Part shown: piece after piece, positions 7,081-15,303 of the stretch
Layout: each line of letters starts with the position of its first letter
Numbering within the stretch: position 1 is the stretch's first letter
Origin: Streptomyces ureilyticus
GTDB lineage: Bacteria > Actinomycetota > Actinomycetes > Streptomycetales > Streptomycetaceae
Direction: 5' to 3'
Assembly: GCF_011045025.1 (NCBI RefSeq)
Contig: NZ_JAAKZX010000098.1
Coordinates: 1 to 33,702, forward strand
DNA length: 33,702 nucleotides
The notes under the pieces: generated by a model
The model's database searches: none
Seen by the model: the letters and a program-made list of their open reading frames with translations, nothing else
Told to the model about the DNA's origin: nothing
Translations under genes and position numbers: made by a program

Positions 7081-9183
7081 GTGACAACCGAACAGGCGAC
7101 CATCGTCCGAAACGACCGCGACCGGGTCGCGGTCCTGCTGATGGACTACCCCGGCAGGACGATGAACATCGTCGACGAGCGCCTGCTCGACGATCTGCGG
7201 ACACACGTCGACCGGATCCTCGCCGACGCGTCCGTCGACGCGATCGTGCTCGGTTCGGCGAAGGCGGCCTTCGGAGCCGGTGCCGACGTGGCCTGGTTGC
7301 CGACGCTGGTCGCGCGGCCTGACGCCGAGGAGTTCCTGGCGAAGGTCCATCGGCTCATGCTGGAGCTGGCCGGTTCGCCCAAGCCCGTCGTGGCCGCCGT
7401 CGCTGGCAGCGCCCTCGGCGGAGCCCTGGAGCTGGCCCTCGCGACCAGCGCGATCGTCGCCGCCGAGAACGCCCGGCTGGGACTGCCGGAGGTGACCTTG
7501 GGCCTGCTGCCCGGCGGGGGCGGCACCCAGTTGCTGCGGCGGTTCGTACGCCTTGACGCCGCTGCCGATCTCCTCACCACCGGGCGGTCTGTCGACGCGC
7601 GCCAGGCCGCCGACCTCGGTCTGGTCCAGCAGGTGGCCACGGGCTCCGACCTGATCGCCACGGCGGTCAGCGTCGCCCTGGGACGGGTGGGGGCCCTGGC
7701 CGGAGTCGCCCTCCTCCCGGGCACCGCGAGCGTCCTGGACGCCCAGCGCGACGCGCTCGCGGACAGCAGGGCGGGCCTGACCTCCGCGGCCGCCAAGATC
7801 CTCGACGTGCTGGCAGCCGGCATCGCGGACGGGATCGAGGAAGGGCTGGCCCAGGAGCGGCGTGGCTTCCTCGAGCTGGCCCGCAGCCCGTACTCCCGAG
7901 CGGCGATACACATGTTCCTGGTCGAGGCCGACGCCAAGCGCCGCGCCCGCACCGCCGAAGAGCGCGTCGGCGGCGTCGCGGTCGTCGGGGGCGGTCAGAT
8001 GGGCGCCGGCATCGCCGCCACCGCGGTGACCCGGGGGCTGTCCGCGGTGGTACGCGACGTCGGCAGCGAGGACTCCCTCGACCGGGCTCGGGCCTACCTC
8101 GACGCGGTGCTCGCCCGCAGCGGCCGGAACGACGACGAGGTCCGCGACCGATGGACTGCGACCGTGGATTGGGAGGGCTTCTCCGATGCCGGAGCGGTCG
8201 TCGAGGCGGTCTTCGAGGACCTGGATCTCAAGCAGCGCGTTCTAGCGGACGTCAGCGACCACGTCCCTGACTCGGCGCTCGTCGCCACCAACACGTCGGC
8301 CATCTCGATCGCGCGGCTGGCCTCCGCAGTCAGCCATCCCGACCGGTTCATCGGCATGCACTTCTTCAGCCCGGTCGAGCGGATGCCGCTGGTCGAGCTG
8401 ATCCCTCACCGCGACACCGCTCCGGAGACGGCCCTGCGCGCCGCGGCCCTCGGAAGGCAGCTCGGCAAGGTACCGGTAGTGGTGGGGGACGCACCGGGCT
8501 TCTTCACCTCACGGGTGTACGCGCGTTGGCTGATGGAGGGGATCCGCCTGCTCCTCGACGGCCTTCCTGCCGAGGAGATCGACGCGGCGGCGCAGTCCGC
8601 CGGCTTCCCCGTGGGACCGCTCCGGGCCCACGACGAGGCGACGCTCGAGCTCGTCATACAGGCGTCCATCGGTCAGGTCGCCGAGAACGTCATGACCGAC
8701 CGCCTCGACGTACCTGCTCTGCGCGAAGCGCTCGGGAAGCTCGTCGCCGGTGGGGTGCGTGGCCGCCGGTTCGGCAAGGGCTTCTACGTCTACGAGGACG
8801 GCAAGCGCAAAGGCCCGAACGACGAGGTGATCGCGATCCTCGGCGTCCCGCCCTCGGAGGCGGCACGGGACACCGCGGCAGAGCGGCTGTTGCTCGCCTT
8901 TGCCACCGAGTCCTTCCTGTGCTGGGATGACGGCACCCTGTGTCATCCCGACGACGGCGACCTCGCTGCCGTTCTCGGCATCGGCTTCCCCCGCTTGCTC
9001 GGGGGCCCGTTCCACTGGGCGGACGAGCAGGGAGCCGCGGCGATCGTCAAGCGATGCCGCGCGCTCGGGACGTCGGCCTTCCCGCCCGGCGTCGCTCTCG
9101 AACGCCTCGCGGCCGAAGGAGGCCGCTTCGCGCACGCCCGTCGCCGGATGGCGCCGTTCACCGACGCTGCGGAACAGGCATGA
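7081..9183 (+). CDS. Fused enoyl-CoA hydratase / 3-hydroxyacyl-CoA dehydrogenase (FadB/FadJ type)
   Basis: This 700-residue bifunctional beta-oxidation enzyme carries out hydration of the enoyl-CoA and NAD-dependent oxidation of the 3-hydroxyacyl-CoA. Residues 1-190 are a crotonase domain with both catalytic glutamates in place (Glu117 in GGALELAL, Glu137 in GLPEVTLG). A helical linker follows. The NAD-binding Rossmann motif is GGGQMGAG (303-310), and the catalytic His427 lies in GMHFFSPVERMPLVE with the C-terminal dehydrogenase domains after it. Start GTG 7081 has AGGAGG about 9 nt upstream. The stop overlaps the racemase start as ATGA. No thiolase is fused; the thiolase is encoded on the facing strand at 11090. 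Confidence 0.94.
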   Translation: MTTEQATIVRNDRDRVAVLLMDYPGRTMNIVDERLLDDLRTHVDRILADASVDAIVLGSAKAAFGAGADVAWLPTLVARPDAEEFLAKVHRLMLELAGSPKPVVAAVAGSALGGALELALATSAIVAAENARLGLPEVTLGLLPGGGGTQLLRRFVRLDAAADLLTTGRSVDARQAADLGLVQQVATGSDLIATAVSVALGRVGALAGVALLPGTASVLDAQRDALADSRAGLTSAAAKILDVLAAGIADGIEEGLAQERRGFLELARSPYSRAAIHMFLVEADAKRRARTAEERVGGVAVVGGGQMGAGIAATAVTRGLSAVVRDVGSEDSLDRARAYLDAVLARSGRNDDEVRDRWTATVDWEGFSDAGAVVEAVFEDLDLKQRVLADVSDHVPDSALVATNTSAISIARLASAVSHPDRFIGMHFFSPVERMPLVELIPHRDTAPETALRAAALGRQLGKVPVVVGDAPGFFTSRVYARWLMEGIRLLLDGLPAEEIDAAAQSAGFPVGPLRAHDEATLELVIQASIGQVAENVMTDRLDVPALREALGKLVAGGVRGRRFGKGFYVYEDGKRKGPNDEVIAILGVPPSEAARDTAAERLLLAFATESFLCWDDGTLCHPDDGDLAAVLGIGFPRLLGGPFHWADEQGAAAIVKRCRALGTSAFPPGVALERLAAEGGRFAHARRRMAPFTDAAEQA

Positions 9184-10295
9184 AGAGCGACCCGCGATCG
9201 GGACCGCTGACAGGCCTTCGTGTGATCGAGCTGGCCGGCATCGGACCGGCCCCGCACGCGGCGCTGGTCCTCGCCGACCTGGGAGCTGACGTCGTACGCG
9301 TGGAAGGGCCACGCGGCCGGCAGCTCCAGCTCGCTGACGCCGACCACGTCGACATGGGCCTGCGCGGACGACGTGTCGTGGCGGCTGACCTGAAGTCGGC
9401 GGAGGACCTGGAGATGGTGCTGGACCTGGTCGGCCGGGCCGACGTCCTCCTTGAGGGCATGCGCCCGGGAGTGGCCGAACGGCTCTGCATCGGACCGCAA
9501 GCCTGCCTGAAGCGCAACTCCCGGCTGGTCTACGCCCGCGTCACGGGCTGGGGCCAGCACGGCCCGCTGGCGACCGCGGTCGGGCACGACATCAACTACG
9601 TCGGCCTGTCGGGCGCACTGCACGCGATGGGAGACCCCGGAGCCCCGCCTGCTCCGCCTCTGAACCTCGTGGGCGACTACGGCGGCGGGTCGATGCTGGT
9701 GCTGGTGGGCATCCTCGCCGCCCTCTTCGAGCGCTCGCACTCCGGACGCGGGCAGGTGGTCGACGCGGCGATGGTCGACGGAGCAGTGTTGCTGAGCCAG
9801 ATGCTGCTCGCGCTGCGCGCGATGGGCGGGTGGAGCGACCGGCGCGGCACCAACATCCTCGACGGCTCGGCTCCGTTCTACCGGACGTATGCCTGCGCCG
9901 ACGGCCGTCACGTCGCGGTGGGAGCGCTCGAGCCGCAGTTCTTCGGGGCACTGGTCGAAGGGCTGGGACTGTCGCCCGAGACGGTGGGCGAACAGCACGA
10001 CCGGCAGAACTGGAACAGTATGCGAGAGCTGTTCGCCGAGCGGTTCGCGTCGCAGACCCGTGATGAGTGGGTGGCGTCGTTCTCCGGGCTCGACGCCTGC
10101 GTGACCCCCGTCCTGGCGTACGGCGAGGCGGCAAAGCATCCCCATCTCGTCGCCCGGCAGACCTACGTCGAGGTCGGCGGCGTCGTACAGGCCGCTCCCG
10201 CACCCCGGTTCTCACGTACGCCGAGTGGACCGCCGTCGTCGCCGCCGGCCGGGAAGGTACCGGTAGCCGAGGTGCTCACGGACTGGTCCGCGTAG
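9180..10295 (+). CDS. mcr: Alpha-methylacyl-CoA racemase (class III CoA-transferase fold)
   Basis: This 371-residue protein matches the mycobacterial alpha-methylacyl-CoA racemase pattern along its full length, from GLRVIELAGIGPAPHAALVL at the N-terminus to APRFSRTPS and AEVLTDW at the C-terminus. The catalytic residues of that enzyme are present: His136 (VGHDINY), Asp166 (NLVGDYGGGS) and Glu251 (VGALEPQF). It interconverts (2R)- and (2S)-2-methylacyl-CoA so that methyl-branched chains can enter stereospecific beta-oxidation, as in isoprenoid, sterol side-chain or 2-arylpropionate breakdown. ATG 9180 overlaps the previous stop as ATGA. The stop codon lies 3 nt from the stop of the convergent SDR. 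It indicates that the cluster's substrate has, or produces, an alpha-methyl branch. Confidence 0.92.
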   Translation: MKSDPRSGPLTGLRVIELAGIGPAPHAALVLADLGADVVRVEGPRGRQLQLADADHVDMGLRGRRVVAADLKSAEDLEMVLDLVGRADVLLEGMRPGVAERLCIGPQACLKRNSRLVYARVTGWGQHGPLATAVGHDINYVGLSGALHAMGDPGAPPAPPLNLVGDYGGGSMLVLVGILAALFERSHSGRGQVVDAAMVDGAVLLSQMLLALRAMGGWSDRRGTNILDGSAPFYRTYACADGRHVAVGALEPQFFGALVEGLGLSPETVGEQHDRQNWNSMRELFAERFASQTRDEWVASFSGLDACVTPVLAYGEAAKHPHLVARQTYVEVGGVVQAAPAPRFSRTPSGPPSSPPAGKVPVAEVLTDWSA

Positions 10296-10304
10296 CGGCT
10301 ACCG
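10261..10304. terminator. Candidate bidirectional hairpin at the junction of two convergent operons
   Basis: CGGTAGCCG (10261-10269) and CGGCTACCG (10296-10304) are exact 9-bp inverted repeats with a 26-nt loop. They span both stop codons (TAG 10293-10295 on plus, TAG at 10301-10299 on minus). The stem could form in either transcript and mark the end of both operons. No T-tracts follow, which is common in high-GC actinobacteria. The long loop makes this only a candidate. Confidence 0.4.
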
Positions 10305-11087
10305 CAGGGTCGACCAGCCGCCGTCCACGGGCAGCACCGCGCCAGTGATCCACGACGCGGCCGGCGATGCCAGGAAGACGGCGGCGCCCGCCATGTCGTC
10401 CGCGGAGCCGGTACGGCCCAGCGGGACCTCCGCGACGAGCTCGTCCTCAGAGGCGTCGAAGGCGAACCGGGACAGCTTGGTGCGGACCAGACCCGGGGCC
10501 AGGGCGTTGACGGTGATGTGGTCTGAGGCCAGCCGCTTCGCGAGGTGGCGGGTGAGGTGGTGCAGGCCCGCCTTCGAGCTCGAATAGGCATAGGACTCCC
10601 ACCGCGGCACGTGCATCCCGTCGACCGAGCCCACGTTGACGACCCGCGCCGGCCCCTCCGCGGTGGCGGCCGCCCGGAGGAGGGCGAGGCAGGCCACGGT
10701 CAACTGGAAGGGCGCCTTCAGGTTCAGCGCCAGGATCTTGTCCCAGGCCTCGTCCGGATACTCCTCGATGTCGGCGCCCCAGCTCGCTCCCGCATTGTTG
10801 ACCAGCACGTCGAGCCGTGGCGTGAGGGCGCCCACGGAGGCCGCGAGCCGGCGGCAACCCTCCTGTGTGGACACGTCGGCGGGCAGCGCATGGGCCCGGT
10901 CGCCCAGCTCGTCCGCGAGCGCCTCGCAGGCGGCGGGGTCCCGGGCGGAGACGTACACGACAGCGCCCGCGGCGTGGAAGCCTCGCGAGATCATCTCACC
11001 GATGCCCTTGCTGCCTCCGGTGACGAGGACGTGGCGACCCGCCACGTCGAAGAGCGAGTGGGCCACGATCGGGTCGACTTCCGCCAT
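10299..11087 (-). CDS. SDR family oxidoreductase
   Basis: This 262-residue classical short-chain dehydrogenase has the cofactor motif TGGSKGIG (23-30), NNAG (97-100), Ser154 in NVGSVDG and the catalytic Tyr168-Ser-Ser-Ser-Lys172. Loss of an acidic residue after the second strand (SARDP) suggests NADP(H) preference, but this is weak. ATG 11087 begins 2 nt after the thiolase stop, so the two genes are co-transcribed and probably translationally coupled. It could oxidise a hydroxy-acyl-CoA or hydroxy-alicyclic intermediate, or act as a 3-oxoacyl reductase. The substrate is not determined by sequence. The gene is last in the minus-strand series. Confidence 0.88.
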   Translation of the reverse strand: MAEVDPIVAHSLFDVAGRHVLVTGGSKGIGEMISRGFHAAGAVVYVSARDPAACEALADELGDRAHALPADVSTQEGCRRLAASVGALTPRLDVLVNNAGASWGADIEEYPDEAWDKILALNLKAPFQLTVACLALLRAAATAEGPARVVNVGSVDGMHVPRWESYAYSSSKAGLHHLTRHLAKRLASDHITVNALAPGLVRTKLSRFAFDASEDELVAEVPLGRTGSADDMAGAAVFLASPAASWITGAVLPVDGGWSTLR

Positions 11088-11089
11088 GG

Positions 11090-12295
11090 TCAGCCGAGCC
11101 TCTCGATGATGGTGGCGTTGGCCATGCCGCCACCCTCGCATATCGTCTGCAGGCCGTAGCGCCCACCGGTCTGCTCCAGCACATTGAGCAGCGTGGCCGT
11201 CAGCTTCGCGCCGGAGGCGCCGAGCGGATGCCCGTTGGCGATCGCTCCGCCGTGGACGTTGACCTTTCTCAGGTCGGCTCCGGTCTCCCGCTGCCACGAC
11301 AGCACCACCGGCGCGAACGCCTCGTTGACCTCGAACGCGTCGATGTCCACGACCGAGAGACCTGCGCGGCGGAGGACCTTCTCGGTTGCCGGGATGACTC
11401 CGGTCAGCATGAAGATCGGATCGTCGCCCACCACGGCGAACTCGCGGACGACGGCCCGCGGCATCAGGCCGAGGGACTCCGCCTTGGCCCGCTCCATGAG
11501 CAGGACGGCCGCCGCGCCGTCGGAGATCTGCGACGAGCCTCCGGCAGTGACCATCCACTGGATCTCAGGGTGCGCGGCGGCGAGTTCGTCGCTGTAGAAG
11601 GCGGGCTTCAGCGCACCGAGGGTCTCGGGGCTGGAGTCCGGCCGGATGCCCTCGTCGGTGGTCATGATCTCCCCGGTCTCACCCTCGCCACGGTCGACGG
11701 GGATCGGCAGGATCTCGCGAGCGAACCGGCCCTCGTCGGTCGCCGCCGCGGCACGCCGATGGGACTCGGCGGAGAACCAGTCGAGGTCGGCTCGGCTCAG
11801 GCCCCACTTGGCCGCGATCAACTCCGCCGAGATGCCCTGGCTGAGCAGCCCGCCGCGCTCGCGATAGCGCTCGGTAACCCTGGGTCCGGCCGCGTCCTGT
11901 CCCATCGTGGAGGAGAACATCGGCACACGCGACATCACCTCCACGCCTGCCGCGATGGCCACCTCGTAGGCGCCGGCCACGATCCCCTGGGCGGCGAAGT
12001 GGAGAGCCTGCTGCGACGACCCGCACTGGCGGTCGACTGACGTCGCCGGCACCGACTCCGGGAACCCGGCGGCGAGCACGCCATGGCGGCCCACGTTGAA
12101 CGCCTGCTGGCCGGCCTGCGACACGCACCCGGTGATCACGTCATCCACGATCGCCGGATCGATGCCGGTCTTGTCGATCAGACCCGAGAGCACCTGGCCC
12201 AGGAGGTCGGCGGGGTGCCAGCCGGAAAGCGCGCCCCCTGGCTTCCCCTTGCCGATCGGTGTCCGCAGGGCCTCGACGATGACTGCTTCACGCAT
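11090..12295 (-). CDS. Acetyl-CoA acyltransferase (thiolase, FadA/FadA5-like)
   Basis: This 401-residue thiolase cleaves 3-oxoacyl-CoA to acetyl- or propionyl-CoA and a shortened acyl-CoA. The nucleophile Cys91 sits in DRQCGSSQQA, the form found in degradative FadA/FadA5-type enzymes. His356 (NGHPLGASGA) and the acid/base Cys386 (CEGGGMANA) are present. Start ATG 12295 is preceded by GGAGTAGGGAGCAG. The first 8 nt overlap the end of a damaged TetR gene, so the original unit was probably tetR-thiolase-SDR. It supplies the final step of beta-oxidation for the enzymes encoded at 5890-10295. Confidence 0.94.
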   Translation of the reverse strand: MREAVIVEALRTPIGKGKPGGALSGWHPADLLGQVLSGLIDKTGIDPAIVDDVITGCVSQAGQQAFNVGRHGVLAAGFPESVPATSVDRQCGSSQQALHFAAQGIVAGAYEVAIAAGVEVMSRVPMFSSTMGQDAAGPRVTERYRERGGLLSQGISAELIAAKWGLSRADLDWFSAESHRRAAAATDEGRFAREILPIPVDRGEGETGEIMTTDEGIRPDSSPETLGALKPAFYSDELAAAHPEIQWMVTAGGSSQISDGAAAVLLMERAKAESLGLMPRAVVREFAVVGDDPIFMLTGVIPATEKVLRRAGLSVVDIDAFEVNEAFAPVVLSWQRETGADLRKVNVHGGAIANGHPLGASGAKLTATLLNVLEQTGGRYGLQTICEGGGMANATIIERLG

Positions 12296-12690
12296 AACTG
12301 CTCCCTACTCCTTGTCTTCGACTGTGAAACGCTGCGAACCGGGACATCAGCAGACCCGCGATGGTCTCCCTCACGGCTTCCCGCGGACCCCTCTCAGGGG
12401 CGAAGCACCGGTGGGACCAGACCGAGGCGCCCAGCAGCGTGGACGACGCCACGAACGGGTCGACGTCGCGGAACTCCCCCTCGTGACACCCTCGGCACAG
12501 ACGTCGCGCACCAGCAGGGTGTACTGGCGCTCCCGCCTGCGGACATCCCGCTCGCGTTGCGGCGACGGCATGCCGCGCGAGTTGTAGAACGCGGTGTTCG
12601 CCTCGATGTTCTCAACGAGGATGAGCCTGGTGTGCTCGACCAGCATGTCGCGGAGCCGGTCCGTGACAGAGCCTCCTCCGGCGGCTGGCA
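12288..12690 (-). pseudogene. TetR-family regulator remnant lacking its DNA-binding domain
   Basis: Reading leftward from about 12690, the translation runs TDRLRDMLVEHTRLILVENI and on through an RRERQYTLLVRDVCAEGVTRG segment typical of TetR ligand domains. The homology then continues one frame over (GEFRDVDPFVASSTLLGASV, later ETIAGLLMSRFAAF) to TGA at 12290-12288. The switch lies in the G-run around 12475-12481 (AGGGGGAG), where one more G would restore the frame. The N-terminal helix-turn-helix is absent because the acyl-CoA ligase gene ends at 12694. The gene is therefore both 5'-truncated and frameshifted. The single-base lesion alone could be a sequencing error; the missing N-terminus could not. 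Confidence 0.75.
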
Positions 12691-12693
12691 GGT

Positions 12694-14373
12694 TCAGCGT
12701 ATGAGGTCTGGGGGCTGCCGGCCTGCGCGAGTTGTGAGGTCGTCGCGGATGGCGCGCTTGTCGATCTTTCCAACGCTGGTGCGGGGGATTGACTCGACGA
12801 TGTGGATTTGATCAGGCATCTGCCATGGGGCGAAGAGCCCGTCGAGGGTGGTGAGGATCTCCTCCCGGCCGGCCGAGGTTCCCGGCGCCAGCACGATCAG
12901 GGCCACCGGACGCTCCTGCCAGCGGTCGTCGGCGACTCCGACCACGGCAGCCTCCAGCACATTCGGATGGGCGGTGAGCGCGTTCTCCATATCGATTGAG
13001 GAGATCCACTCACCTCCACTCTTGATCACGTCCTTCAGGCGATCGGTGAGCTTCAGATAGCCGGTGGGCAGGATCTTGCCGACGTCGCCGGTTCGCCAGT
13101 ACCCGTCGGTGAAGGAGGTGTTGGTGCCCTCGGGCTTGAAGTAGCTCGTGGCCACGCCCGGACCCTTCACGAGGATCTCGCCGATGGCGTGTCCGTCGTG
13201 CGGCAAATCGCGGCCTTGGTCGTCGACGATGCGGATCTCCATTCCCGGCAGCGGAAGTCCCTGACACCGCTTGAGATCCCATTTCTCCGCCTCGGTCAGT
13301 GACTCCTCCAGAGCCGGCTTCATGCGGTTCAAGGCGATGAGAGCCGTGGTCTCCGTGGCACCATAGCCGTGGATGATCTCGGCACCGGTCTGCTCGTACA
13401 TGCCCTGCATCAACGACAGCGGCGGCTCGGCCGCGCCGCACAGCATCCGCACGTTCCTGAGGTCAGCCGGGGTCTCGCGGGTGCGGATCTGATCGAGTAT
13501 CGGCTGATAGATCGCGGGCGCCCCGTTGATGACCGTGGCGTCCTCGGTGAGGATCGCGTCCAGAAGCACGGACGTGTCGGCGGCTGTGTAGCGGCCGGGC
13601 AGGACTACCTTGGCTCCCGCATAGACCGCTGCCTGCGGTAGACCCCAACTCAGCGCGTGGAACATGGGGGCGACCAGCATGACGCAATCGCGGTTGCTCA
13701 TCTCCAGCAACGCCGCCAGCGTCATCGCGTGCAGGTAGACCGAGCGATGGGAGTAGTAGACGCCTTTGGGCCGGCCCGTCGTGCCGGTGGTGTAGCAGGC
13801 GGTGTAGGCAGACCGCTCCGACACCATGGGCCACTGCCCGGTCTGCCCCACGTTGCGCATGAGATCTTCGAAGAAGACGACGTCAGGCAGGGTGGTCTCC
13901 ACCTGGTTCGAGGGCCGATCGGTCATCACCACCCAGCGACGCACACCCGGGGTCATCTCGGCGATCGATTCGGCGACCGGCAGGAGGGACTCCTCGACCA
14001 GCACGACTGATGCGCCGCTGTGAGCGGTGACGTAGGCCAGGTCCTTCGGTGCGAGCCGAAGATTGATCTGCAACAGGACCGCACCGGTCGCCGGGATGGC
14101 CCAGTAGAGCTCGAAGTGCCGTTTGCTGTTCCAGTCCAGAACGCCGACCACATCGCCGGGCCTGATCCCGAGCCCGGCCAGCACCGAGGCAGCTCTCGAG
14201 GCGCGTACGCCGTAGTCACGGAAGGTGTACCGGCCCCAGGCCCCGTCGGCTGTCCGATACACGATCTGCTGTTCAGGGTGTGTGCGCACCATGTGGCGGA
14301 ACAGCGTGGTGACGTTGAGCGGGAAGTCGTCGCCGCTGGTCGCGGGGTGACCCTCGAGAGGATGGGTGTTCAT
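12694..14373 (-). CDS. Acyl-CoA ligase (ANL superfamily, medium/long-chain fatty-acid type)
   Basis: This 559-residue adenylate-forming enzyme activates a carboxylic acid with ATP and CoA. Core motifs are YTTGTTGRPKGV (P-loop A3), GYGATET (A5), YWRTGD (A7), DRLKDVIKSGGEWIS (A8 hinge) and SVGKIDK with the catalytic lysine (A10). It resembles fatty-acyl-CoA synthases of the FadD3/AlkK group more than benzoate-type ligases. The start at ATG 14373 lies 3 nt after the esterase stop, so the genes are one transcript. It probably makes the first CoA thioester of the pathway. The last codons directly abut the TetR remnant, at a deletion or recombination junction. Confidence 0.92.
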   Translation of the reverse strand: MNTHPLEGHPATSGDDFPLNVTTLFRHMVRTHPEQQIVYRTADGAWGRYTFRDYGVRASRAASVLAGLGIRPGDVVGVLDWNSKRHFELYWAIPATGAVLLQINLRLAPKDLAYVTAHSGASVVLVEESLLPVAESIAEMTPGVRRWVVMTDRPSNQVETTLPDVVFFEDLMRNVGQTGQWPMVSERSAYTACYTTGTTGRPKGVYYSHRSVYLHAMTLAALLEMSNRDCVMLVAPMFHALSWGLPQAAVYAGAKVVLPGRYTAADTSVLLDAILTEDATVINGAPAIYQPILDQIRTRETPADLRNVRMLCGAAEPPLSLMQGMYEQTGAEIIHGYGATETTALIALNRMKPALEESLTEAEKWDLKRCQGLPLPGMEIRIVDDQGRDLPHDGHAIGEILVKGPGVATSYFKPEGTNTSFTDGYWRTGDVGKILPTGYLKLTDRLKDVIKSGGEWISSIDMENALTAHPNVLEAAVVGVADDRWQERPVALIVLAPGTSAGREEILTTLDGLFAPWQMPDQIHIVESIPRTSVGKIDKRAIRDDLTTRAGRQPPDLIR

Positions 14374-14376
14374 CGC

Positions 14377-15267
14377 TCACCGGATCCGCTCGCGCAGGAA
14401 GCCGGCGGCCTGCGCGAGCGCGGCCCGGCCCTCACTGAGCATGTCGGCGTAGAGGTGCCACACATGCGGCATCCGCGGCCAGACCTGGAGCCGTACGGCA
14501 ACGTCGGCGGCAGCCAGGCGACCGGCGATGCGGTGAGCGTCGTCGAGCAGGACCTCGTGCGAGCTGACCTGGATCATCACCGGCGGCAGTCCGGCGAGGT
14601 CGCCCAGGAGGGGCGACGCCCTCGGATCGGTCCGGTCTTTCTCGGCGATGTACTCGCCCATCATCCGCGTCAGCTCATGGCGGCTCACGAGGGGATCCAG
14701 CTCCGCTTTGGTCAGCATCGAGTCGCCCTCCAGCATCATGTCGACCCAGGGGGCGATGCAGAGTGCTGCGCCGGGCACCGGAAGGCCTGCGTCGCGCAGA
14801 GCGATCATGAGCGCGATGGCCAGCCCGCCGCCGGCGGAGTCGCCGCCGACCGCGATCCGTTGCGGTGCAAAGCCTTGGTCGAGCAGGTGGCGGTATCCGG
14901 CGACAGCGTCTTCGACCGGGCTGGGGAACTTGTGCTCGGGGGCGAGCCGATAGTCGAGCGCCAGCGTCCGGACGCCGGCAAGAGATCCGAGGTTGGTCAC
15001 CAGGCCGCGGTGGGAGGCAACCGATCCGAAGGTGTAGCCGCCACCATGGAGGTAGAGCAGAGTACTGGTGGGATCGGCGTGAGGCGTGGAGGACCATTCG
15101 GCCCGCAGAGCGCCGATCGTCACCTCCTCGAGGACCACGTCCTCCGGAAGCTTGGTCGTGGCACCGGCCTGGTCGAACATCGCGCGCAGCTCGGGGATCG
15201 ACATCGAACCCGGGGCGGGGATCGATCGGAGCAGGTCGAAGACGACCTGTCGTTCCTGTACGGTCAT
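14377..15267 (-). CDS. Alpha/beta hydrolase, hormone-sensitive-lipase type esterase
   Basis: This 296-residue alpha/beta hydrolase has the HSL-family oxyanion motif HGGGYTFGS (74-82) and nucleophile Ser144 in GDSAGGG. The remaining triad members are probably Asp242 (EVLLDD) and His268 (MPHVWHL). Family members hydrolyse carboxylic esters or lactones of medium chain length. There is no signal peptide, so the enzyme is cytoplasmic. GGAGGA lies 6 nt before ATG 15267. Between the monooxygenase and the CoA ligase it could release an acid from an ester or lactone intermediate before CoA activation; this is inference from position. Confidence 0.9.
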   Translation of the reverse strand: MTVQERQVVFDLLRSIPAPGSMSIPELRAMFDQAGATTKLPEDVVLEEVTIGALRAEWSSTPHADPTSTLLYLHGGGYTFGSVASHRGLVTNLGSLAGVRTLALDYRLAPEHKFPSPVEDAVAGYRHLLDQGFAPQRIAVGGDSAGGGLAIALMIALRDAGLPVPGAALCIAPWVDMMLEGDSMLTKAELDPLVSRHELTRMMGEYIAEKDRTDPRASPLLGDLAGLPPVMIQVSSHEVLLDDAHRIAGRLAAADVAVRLQVWPRMPHVWHLYADMLSEGRAALAQAAGFLRERIR

Positions 15268-15303
15268 GTGTTCCTCCAGCGTGGTGGTCGGGGTGAACAG
15301 CTG

